NCBI GenBank assembly: GCA_016165875.1
Contig: JABBOT010000032.1
Location: 1,923,613-1,987,612, forward strand
DNA from: Acanthopleura granulata
Taxonomy: Eukaryota; Mollusca; Polyplacophora; Chitonida; Chitonidae
Direction: 5' to 3'
DNA: 64,000 bases
The notes below the pieces were generated by a model. The model did not search any database, was not told the origin of the DNA, and was given only the letters and a program-made list of their open reading frames with translations. Position numbers and translations under genes: made by a program. Positions within the stretch are counted from its first letter, which is position 1. The number at the start of each line of letters is the position of its first letter. Below, piece by piece: positions 37,501-49,500 of the stretch.

Positions 37501-40500
37501 GGAATCACATAGATAGTTTATATACACTCCCCATGGTTGGTGAGAACACTGGGATATATCCGTATCATTCTGTGAACAGGATAAATCGCTCAACCACATC
37601 GGCGCATTGTCTTCTTTGTAGTTCTCTTGCCCCGTGTACCCTGATCTATAGCCTCGCCTGTTGCAAATGAAGCAAATTAAAACAACATAAAGGACCGAAA
37701 ATGTCTGATAATACAGAAAGAAACGGAAGGGCCTTATTCATTGTCCAGATGTCTCTTAGAATTTTAACAGGGTTAAAAAGAGCTGGCAAAGGAACGACGA
37801 CGAATGGGTTAATTCTGCTTCAGATGAGGTTATGGCCAGATTATAAAGAATAACAGTTCTAAACTTTGGAACCTAGGTGTCGAAACCGATATTCGTATAC
37901 TAGCCGTCAACCAAATTGGGCATTCCGGCTGAATAATCACAAGATCATTTTCCAAAAGCGACAAATAACACAAACCACCAAATAACTAAGAAAATGTATA
38001 AAATCTAAAAAAATTAGAACGGATTCATAATCAGATATGTATTTCAGTTGCGCTTTGATTGCAACTGTTTATATATCCAACGTGGCGATCACTCCAAATG
38101 TACAATGTCTTCGTGGCGACGACACTTCAAATGTACACACACCACCACTTCAGCACGATCTCCTCGACGCGTTCCAGCAAGGGGACAGTTAGTACACTGT
38201 AGGGTGTCGTTATGGAAAATGGAAGAGAATATACATTGCTGTACTATGGAGAGATGATAAAAAGTGGTCCAGATGAAAATACGGATAACGAATGTGGCTA
38301 ATTGTTTCCCAGTAGAAAACCAAGCTGTGCGCAAAGTTTCATCCTAATCGGCGCATGATGTTTCCTGTACACTTCCTAACAGACAAGGCAGATAGACCGA
38401 AAGACGCACAAAAAAGTAAAATCATCTCATCGGCTGAGGAAAAAACACGTGATAAATGAGGACTGCTTTAAAGATATTGGTGTCATTCGAACTTTTCGTG
38501 ATCTGTCAATCTCTCTGTTGTGGACTAACTGGATAGAGGTGGATCTCAACGTTCTGGGGTTTTTTTGACACGTCGCAGAGTGAGCTAACGACCTTCTTAT
38601 ACCAGCAGTCAACATGGGCGTTCCGGGCCTATAACAGCAAGACCAGTTTACAAAAACGAGAAAAAACTTAAACCACCAAAAAACTAAGAAATCATATAAA
38701 TAGAATATAAAAATATTTCGTGCTCGGTGAATTCTATACAGGATTCCATGTGTTTTCGTGCTTAAGTAATATCACCTTGTTGTAAGTTCATTAGAAGCCC
38801 ACAGATTTTCTTTCTTTACCTGTATCCTAAAAAGCCACATAGGGTAGTTACAGTGAGGTCGCTGATTCCGTCTGAACAGACAGTTCCCCATATACCGCTG
38901 TAGAGGACTTCCACACGTCCGCTCGCACTGCTTGTTGTGTTCTCACCACCGACAAGTCTGATGCCATAAGTTTCTGAAGCTAAATTTTTAATCAGTGATA
39001 GGTTGCCTGTATAATCTGTTCAGTCTCGCAAAATTGTCAGAATGAATGTTTATGGTTTATCATCATATCGGCAGTATTTCATCACTGTCGTGGAGATAAA
39101 ATATGTTTAAAGGCAGGAAACAATGAATAGTTTCGACACGATAATGAGAAGATCAAAAACCTCATATAACAGACAGGCAAGCCGGTCTACCCGGTAAAAA
39201 TATACGCCTAAAATAAAATTCTAAGATCACAATTCGTTTAAAGTCGTCAAGCTGGAAAATTGTATGGTGGTGTGTTAGAAGTGAAAATGAACGAAACAGA
39301 CCTGAAATTGGTTTCTCAAGGTTTCAGTTTACAATACAACAAAAACCTGCCCTAATCTGCCAAAGTCCAAATCAGGACCAAAATCCCTTGGTATAATGTC
39401 GAAACCTGACAGCTTAAAGAATTTTACTCTGACAAATAAATTTATTTTCACTGACCCCTCTTGTTGGAATGGTCAACAATTACAAAGGTATGTTGTTTTA
39501 AAAGGGAGAAACACTTGATTGGCAGCTGTCAGAAATATTTTAAACAATAAATTACTGCTTAAAGGAGAATATAAAAACTCTTCAGCACAGAGAGTAAAAC
39601 CAGTGCAACGACGACGGCGTAATAGCAACGGTAACTCCGGTGAAATCCGGCCACTTATCAATTTACCCCTGCTAGGTTCTAATTGTTCATGTAAGTGTGT
39701 AAGATGTGACAGCTTACACTCCCCGTAGCACCTTGACTTAAACAGAATTAGGTAAGAAACATTACAGTGGTGTTAAATGCAATTTATGTGACGTCACTGG
39801 TATAGAATTACTGTGCTACAAAGTGCTGTGCTGTCATCACATTTAACACTTGTATACACAATAACATGAAAATAACATAATGCATACATAATACATGTAC
39901 TATGTCAGCATACACTGTGTGGCGATAAGACAGAGGTGTGCCGTAGCTATTTTCAAAGTACATGTGCATCCCTCACATGAGAAGGCTTTTCACCAAATTT
40001 GAGAGCAGATTAACCCAGTTAGCCTATTCGGCTTTCTCCAGAGCCACAGTCCACACATCTGAAAACTCAACTGAAAAGCTCCAACAAGGAAAACAGGGGC
40101 ATGCGTGACCCAGAGCCTATCACGCTTGTGGTACCTCACGCTGATTTCCTCTCTGGCTGTACGTGGAAAGGTTTGCCAGCAACCCTCGGATTGTCGTGGG
40201 TTTCCTCGGGCTCTGTCCGGTTTCCTCACCCCTGAGGCCGCCGTGGTATAAATGAAATATTCTTGAGTAAGGCGTGAAACATAAATCAAATAAATAAAGA
40301 AAGAAAAAAAAAAAGAAAGGAAGGATGAAAAAAAAATAAATTTATATGCCACCACAGTCTGAATAGAAAATTAACGTGTTTGGCAACAATGAAATATTTC
40401 ATCGTGTGTGGGTTAACATTTATGGCATGTGCTTTACGAAGATAATTCGCTTTTGTCATAGTGGTACACATGTTGTGATGTTAATATTTTGTTGTTTTCT

Positions 40501-43500
40501 CCAGATCTTCTTCCATTTCTTAACACTGTACATACTATTGTACCTACCACGTTCAGTACCCTCTATGCAAATTCTTACACTGAAGGACGATATTATTATT
40601 ATTGCACGGTTACTCGGTGGCAGATACGAGGGTTACATGATTTATCTCCCCTGTCGCTGATTTACTGTGTAGTGAATCTATCCTGTATAACACCCATCAG
40701 TTCAGTGCAAAATTCCGATGTACCATCGGCTGGATTTAACTATGTCATTCTTTTCAGTGCCCTGTAAAGGGAGATAACCTAGTCAGCCTAGTTTGGAATC
40801 GCCTGCAGGATCCAGAGACTGACTCGTCTCGCACGTCACCATTACTGTTCAATCAAAAACAGAGAATTTTGTCTGGTGCCTGATAATATCCGAGTTTAAA
40901 GTCTGGCAATGATAATATGCAAACGAATCGAGAAATCAGCTAAATTCAGTTATAACCTTACCTTCTGCCACATTTGAGCACACTAAAACCACGTTGTTCA
41001 TGAAGTCAAATGCACGGTTGCCCCAACCGTCGTGAGCACACTGCGATATGTTATTCTCCTTTCCCCTGCACTTTACATTACATAACCATACAGGACCAGT
41101 CTTTTCTCCAAACAAGGAATCCAACATAGCATAGCCGCGCCTGTGAAAAAAGGGGCGATCAGATGAAGACAAATTACGGGCGACGGAAAGGTCAAAGAAT
41201 GCAAAGTAAAAATGAAAGATCATATTTACCATTTAGTCTCCTTGAATGCTATAGAGTATGGGGTTATCTAGGACAGCCTTGAAAGGTTACAAAAATGTCT
41301 ACATACATGTACACGGCATGAAACAAAGTTTGTCCCAGAATTGTAATGTGAGTGTTTTCCGTATAAGTTTTCTTAACATCAAACAGGCAACAAGCCATTT
41401 AAAACCCTCAAACTATGTGGTTTTAGGCGTTTAGTATTGTAGTGTTTTGATTATTTTACCAGACTATTTTATGGTGTTTTCTTTTAAAAAAGAAATAAAT
41501 CTCGTGTTAACAAGAACAACATTTGCACTTGTATATTGTCAGTATCTGATTCATGCTTATGTGTTAAGTTGTGTAGCCAATGATAAATAATAAGAAAAAA
41601 TGCAGTTGTGTATTATAGAGATAGTGCATGCCGTGGGATTGCCTATGAGACACTGTGAGCTCGAGAGAAGTGGTGTCCAACGAGTATGCAGCACGGGTTG
41701 AACATCACTTGTCAAGAGCTCGCATTTGCTATGTCATGCACTATATATTTTATTATACCTAAAGAAAACTGAAGAAAAAGTAGAAGAAGCCCTAAATTGC
41801 TGGCCTTGTACTCTGGTGCTAGCTGAGAAAACCATCGTCCGATCGTTTACTTTGTCAGTAAGTGGATCGTAGAGAGCGGACAAAGAAAGGTAAACATTAG
41901 GGTACCGGCGTGATTTATTCGCTAGGGGATGCTGCGGAGAAAAGAGACTTCGATCGGCTGTTCACACACAGCACTCACACAAATGCTACGGTGAAGAAAA
42001 AGGCAGAAAGAAAGGAACAAGCCTTGGCGTCGAAACCGACATTCTTCAGCCTGCCGTCAACCAAAATGGGCGCTCCGGGTCAATAATCGCAAGACCAGTT
42101 TCCAAAAACGACAAATAACACAACCCACTAAAGAACTAAGGCAGTGTATAAAATATAAAAGTAAAGACGGATTCATGCAAAGAGAAGCAGTTTCCAAAGA
42201 AGACGGAAAGGCGCAATGAATGTTCTGGGCGGATGAATGAAATCAATATCCAAATCGTGTACCATTTTAGTACATAATAATGGTGTTGATAATCAAATAT
42301 GTATCCCAGTTGCGCTTTGATTCCAACTGTTTATATATCCAATCATACTCAAAACGATGAATATACGGCCCCTTGAAAAAGACGAGAAAGCAAATAAAAT
42401 CCTAAACTATCTATTAGAACAAAAACACATCCCATACTAAAAACTGATATGATTGCCAGGTGACTGGAACCTGCCTTGTCACATGAACAGAGGAGTTTTC
42501 AGATTATGAACGATCTTTTGCCTGAGGAGAAACATCTCAATTGAGAAACACATGGGACAACATCTGTGCTCCGGTGAGGGATTTCGAAGTCTGCCAGAGT
42601 CCATTTCAAGGCCCGCTGTGCCCACGCAAAATCTGCCTTGTCCGTGGCTAGCGTGTGGTCTGTTAGATCTGTTTCCGCCTGTAACTTGACTTTATATTCA
42701 CATTTATCATATACTTATGGCCGTTACCCACAGGATACTGAGGCATCCTACATTTTTCCGTACAGAATGGCTCGTATATGCATCCTCTGAAAACATAGAC
42801 AACATTTCAATGTCTACATTCAAAGCGCCCTCTACTGGGTAAACCCCTGAACTAACATCGGAATTTGGCGTGGTGTAACTACAACAACAACATCTAGCTT
42901 TGAAGGAAATACATTTAATATCTTCATTTCAATATACAAAGAAACGACAACCACACTCTACAAATCCTAAAGTGAAAATGGAGGGGGGGCATTATGTAAC
43001 ATTTACGGGCAAAGCTGCTTACAGGTTGATCGCAGTTCTCGCCCGTGGTGGTACGGGTTTTTAAGTTTAAAGTTTATTGTTGAGTGTTCAATGAAAATAT
43101 GACAGATCTTCTTAGTGAAAATCCTTAAACTTTTTCTCAAAGCAACCAATACACACGGTCACCGGATTTAAAGCCAGGTCACACCACATGCTGATCCAGT
43201 CGGTGGGCTCATCTCGTTTCACACAAACTGATAAACGTGAAATTAATTTTAAAAATGCTGCCGTTTTTATGAATCCAACGTCCATCTCCTTTTCATTCAC
43301 TGAATGTAAACAGCAAAAAGGGGTCATATATCCAGCGTTCACACATCTGCAGCAGTCGTCAATAGTTTCATTATTTCCACCATGGTGATATCACCGTTCA
43401 GTGTCCGATTTGAACATTTCATCTGGTGGGGTGTCATTGCGGCCAGACACTATCAGTGGTTATACGCCCACACGGGAATATACTATCAATAAATGTAGAC

Positions 43501-46500
43501 CTCGCATCACTGTTGTAGAGCCAAAGTTTCAGTCAGTCATCATTATTTAGTTGTTCCTTATAAAGAAAATGTGTTTTTTAACTATACCGCACGTTGAAAC
43601 TTTCCTCGCATGATCCACGTCTGTCTCTTGGCGTCGGGATAGATCAGCGTTCCGTGAAGTGACTGTCTAATAATAGTTTAAGCTGGTAGATGTTTGTTAT
43701 ATTGGTTTAATTTATGTAGTTTCCATTTGAATCTAATGAAATAGGATTTTGTAAAACATGATCATATTAGAACTGAATAACTTTTGCTCATTTATAGAAG
43801 ATTTATATTTCGCCTCTCAGATTCTCTAGTTATGGAAAGTTACGCTACCGATTAAGGAGAAACCGTGAACTTCTTGACCATTTTGTACCTAAAAATAAAG
43901 GTATATATAAATAATCTTGCTCTCCGAAATCGGCTGATGCGACAGGCCGAATTCAGACAACTCGAGCAGATACATCATTGCGGATCACACACTGTTACGA
44001 TAATCTCTGTGTAGAGGTCTACTATTAAAGTGGATATCATCGGCTAGTAACAAAGTCCAAGCATACCTGTAGCCAAGGAAACCACAGAGCGTTTCAGCCG
44101 TGCCTTTGCTAGGTGTGTTATCATCACACACTGATCCCCAAACACCGTTGTAGTACACTTCCAGGCGTCCACTTCTGGAGCTGGAGGTTCTCTCGCCGTC
44201 AATCAGTCTAATATCATACTTTTCTGAAACTGAATTTTACTTCTGTTTGAATTGCTTTTAAAAGTCATATCTCAGTGACACTCGATCAGTCACTATCTTG
44301 TTTTTCTTATTGTGTTAGCACCTCGGCAACAGTTGTGTTACAAAGGACCCGACCCTGAGATGAGCTTGGGTCTCTCATTCAAGTTTGGCTCGTCAGTGGA
44401 GTCGCCATGGAAACACAGTGTAGTCTAGAATTATACGAAGAATAGCTCTGTTGTTACACAAACACTTTTTCGCGTTCAACCCGCAAATAATCTTGTGGAA
44501 TTACAGGTTGGATTTAGGTGTAGATGTATGTAATTAAAATGCTCACGCTAGCACGCCAGTTTCGTCCCAAAATGAGTCTGGCCGCCATTGTGTAACTGAA
44601 ATATTCTTGAGTACGGCGTAAAACACGAATCAAGTAAACAAATAAATAAAATGGTCACACTACAACCTCATTATTGCCTATTTGATGTCCTAAATTCCAT
44701 AAAATCATACAAATTATTCAATTTTATAAATTGTTAACCCTGAAAACCAGTTTTACAAATACGGACGACTATTATGTGCTACTGTAGTCTGTGTTCCAGG
44801 CGTTGGTTTCCATGCGTTGATTTCCATGCGTTGATTTCCATGCGTTGATTTCCACTCGAAACACTGAAAACTTCCGAGTCTGCGCCTCCAGGGGGAATGG
44901 GGGTAAGATATATTTTGCCCTTCCCTCACTACATTTTACAACCCAACCAATCTCAAAAACAAGTATTCAATGCTCTTCAAATACACTGGAATCGATTGCT
45001 AAAACATTTCAACATATCTGAATTTATTCAAATAGATCAACGAACTGCAGTATAAATGGTGAAATATTTTAATGTCGATGAAACATTTTTTGAAATTTGG
45101 TGTTTGGAACATATTAACTTGCACTATTGTGCAATATAATTTAGCAGTCACCCAGAGCGAAAGTCATGCACGTCTATCTATTAAAGGCAGCTTTACTCAG
45201 ATTTTAGTCAGATTTTGTTGCTTACATCGAAATCCGCCAACAGAACTGTTCAGTTTTGCCTTATGTATTCCACCCATAAAACTGAACCCCTTTAGTGATT
45301 GATCGATTGTACCAGACACGGAAACATTTTGTTATATTAAGATATTAAGTTAATCTTAGGGACGGGTTACTAAGCAGTAACATTTAGTAAGAACAGTTTT
45401 TGAAGGCGTTTTTACCTATAATTTCCATTGAACGCAGTTATTACATTTACATGTTGCCCTCCTTTCCGGCCATACGTGGAAACGTCCGCTGGCAACCTAC
45501 GGATGGTCGTGGGTTTCCAAGGGGTCTCCCCTGTTTCCTCCCACCATAATGCTGGCCACCATCGTATAAGGGACATATTCTTGAGTACCGCGTAAAACAG
45601 CAATCAACTAAACAAACAAAGTGAGTGAGTTAGTTTAACAATGTTTCAGTCACATAACTACGAGGGGTCATTCTGGTGTGTGCATATAGTGTGTCTTCTT
45701 GTGCCAGGACAAGTCAATGTCGCCAAAGTGCTACCATCACTGGAATATCAAGCGGACCACACTAGACATGACACCCCACCCATTCAAGTTATACTGACGC
45801 CCGGCCTACCAGTTTTGTTTCCTTTCTCTAACCTCTCAATGTTGAGCGCCAAGCGAGGCAGCAACAAATATTAGTTTTAATTTTTGGTATGACCGGAGCT
45901 TGAACCTGGATCTCCCGACCTGGTGGCGAACGCTCTAACGACTAGAACATCAAAGTAAATAAATAAATAAAGTAAACATATATTATTTCTACTCTAACCA
46001 CGTGTACAACCACTTAAAAGTACAGAGCTTCTAGGGCCTTGCCGGCCCCTTTGGATAGTGAACCCCCTATCCAACGTGTCTTCATTTGCTCCATACACTC
46101 CTGGGACATTTTTCTTTTTTATGAATGGCAGATAGTTTTGTGACGTCGTTTATAGCCGTTTTGGCCAGATTTTGTGCTATTACATGCGTGTCGAAGTTGG
46201 AATTGGGGCCTACTTGTTACCGGAACTTGTCAGGGAAACTGTTATACGTTAAACGTACATCAATTCGGGTTTAGATTACCTTACCATTAATGAAAACCAA
46301 CATCCAGATATTAGATCAGCCTTACCTTCCGGCACGTTTGAGCACATCAAAAACGTATCTAGCTCATAAAAGCAATCAGGACTTCCCCATGGATCAGCAG
46401 AACACTGGGAAATATCAGTCTCATTCCCAGCGCACACTACATTCCCCAGCCAGATCGGTCCATTCTCTTTTCCAAAATTGTCCTCTGACACGCTATAGCC

Positions 46501-49500
46501 ACGTCTGTTACAAACCAATCACATTGCAAAACACAGAACAGGTAAACAATGCAAAACGAGAATAAAGGACACAAATATCGAACCTTCGTCAGTGTTAATA
46601 TTCTACCTATTAGGAGCATTAACAACTGCAACTACGACGTGATTGGAAACTAGGTTTACAGAATGTTAAAAATGAGTCCCAGATTATCACCAACCTAGTC
46701 TAAGATACCTCAGACGCTTTGCCGCTTCTTTACCAACCGTGCCGTGATGCGGTCTTCCAGAGCGCAACCCTAGGTCAAAGAAATAACTGTAACATGGGCC
46801 TAAAACTGAAATAAAAGTCCTCACTAGAAGCAATTCGTGACACGTTATTTAACGCCATTTAAGTTTTCAGTCGACCAATGACATCTACCGGAAGTTATAG
46901 CTACCGGAAATCTGCCCTTTGTCGTTAAACGTTCGAGATATCACAGTGCTTCGAGCGAAACAAGAATGAGAGATAGAATCGTTTTGGAGTTCGTTTGAGG
47001 TGATCACTGAAGACTTGACCAACTTAGATGTGAAAAATAACACGATGTATAGTCGTGAATTACTGCAGGGAGTACTTCTATTATGGTTTTGTGTCCATTT
47101 TAGGTTTGTTTCTTGGACGTAGTGCTGATCGGAAAGTCAGATTGCATCACCTCACGGTTACTATGGAGTGGGTGTCAGACGTGGAATTTGAGCGTCGATT
47201 GAAGCCTTGTTATTTCTGGGGCAAATTCAAGTGTCTGAGCAATCTGTGACTATAGATCGTCTGCATACAAATTGGGAAAAGTGCATTCTTTCCACACTGA
47301 AACTGCACTAAAGTGGTGTCTGCATGGTCGTGTGGATAGCCCTCTAAGTAACAACAATTTTAGATTCACACAAAATGACTTGATAGGGTTTACAGAGAAT
47401 GTTATTACGCTGAGCACAAGAGCATGAAGTAGATAGACACTATCTCTAGCAGTAACTGTTGTCTAGGCCAAGCAACATAAGCAATATATGTTTATGTCTC
47501 GAGGATTCAGTTGATATTGATATTTATTAAAACAGTCTCGTATAAAAAGGACTGAGAAGTTCTAAAGTTAAACGACGTTTTCCAAAATTATATTTTGTGT
47601 TTTCGATCGTAAATAATTAGTGCTGAAAGGCATTAAAACCAGAAAAAAACACAAGACAGGTCTCATTGGATTTGAGCTGCAAAAAGTTACACTGTTTCAG
47701 TTATTGTAGCCGTCTGTTCTTGCAATGTGCCACAACACGTGACAAATTCACTGTGTAAGCAGCTGATATATGAGACAAACTAGTGCTGGTAGTTAAAAAA
47801 TATGTCCATGCTTGAACGAAAGCGCATTTCCTGTTGTACTTTTGCATCCGGTTAATTTCCAAGTTTACATTTTAGTTTACAAACTGTTACCTTTACCACC
47901 TGTGACGAAAAAGCGAGATATTTTGCTTGTTGCTTCTCTGGTCGCGCATGATTGCCACGCTATAGAATCTAAAGATTAGCAGATTTACTGAGAATTCAGT
48001 ATTATATTGTAGATTACTTTAATTTAAAAAGAAATGTAGAGAAAAGGAGTATAAAAAGTTTGCTCTCTTATCGTTCTACACGTTGGCCAAATTCTCGTTA
48101 AACTTTACCAGATGCTATTAGGTCCTTCACAACCCCCGGATATTATCTTATTAATCAATTATTTCATTATTGCAATATTTGTGATACAAGATACAATTTT
48201 ATGTTCTTCATCGTGTTGTATGATCATGTTGTAATATTACGTGCCTGTAACCAAGGAAACCACAAAGTTTCTCAGCAGTGGCAGCTGGAATAGAGTTGCT
48301 ACACACAGTCCCCCATGTTCCGCTGAAGAAGACTTCCAGACGTCCCGTAAGAGCGAACCCTGTTTTCTCACCACCGGCAAGCCTCAAGTCGTAAGTTTCT
48401 GTAGCTAAATTTAAATTCAGTGAGACGTTGCCATGACAAATCATTTTAGTCGTGTGGCTACAGAGCCAGGTCATAATCTTGACCGATTGACTCATCCAAA
48501 AAAAATATCTTGGCCAGTCAGAAAGGGCTGTCAACAACAACAACACCGTGACAAGGACAAGAACCATAACAAGACTAACAATGTCAAATCAGACTGTGAG
48601 CTAATCAGGTCACACAGAGTTAGAGAAGGGATGTGGGATGCGGTGTTCAAATGTATGGCAATGGTATATTATCGGAATGAACTTTAATATTTCGCTGCTT
48701 TAAACCTATTTCAAATGTCATGTTAATGTTTTGATGAAAAGGTGTTCGGTATCAATTAAATGGTATGTGTGAAATATTAAAGTCTGTAAACACTGACAAC
48801 ATCTTGAATAATTGCGAAGGTAGGAGGGTTAACACTCGTCGGTGTAACGAGAGGCCCCAAACGAACTAACTCTCTGGAAACTACCGTGGTTACACATCAT
48901 TATGGTAAAGCTGCATATCCACATAATTTTTGTGTACGAGCAGTACACAATTTGTGTGATTTACGTGATTTATGAAATACATCCACAATGACGTGTGTAT
49001 CAGTGATACACAATTTGTGTCACTTATACACATGTATTGTAGATGTGCAAATTTGTACACAGGTGTTTTACACAGTTCTCTAGGGAATGTTACTTATTTC
49101 CTTTTTCAGATTTTATGCTGACTCAAAAAACAAACCGACGTGTAAAGGGTTACACATATACTGAAGCATAAAACTCCCATTCACACAAATTAGTTCCCCA
49201 GCCCACTTTCTTCCCACAATGATGTTGACCTCCGTTGTATTGGTAAAATATTCTTGATCGCGGTATTAAGCACTAATCAAGTAAATAAATGAGGGGAATG
49301 TTTATCCATAATAAATAAAGAACAAAACAAAAATAAAGAACGAAGCCAGTTTTCACTTACATCAAACTTCCAATTGTCATTTTACCCACTTACTTTTAGA
49401 CCGTGTAAGTTAAAATTGGGAGCACTTACCGAGAGTTATATTAAGACCAAGATATCCAAATTTGAAGACCTGTTTAATATAACAGGGTTTTAAGTTTGGA

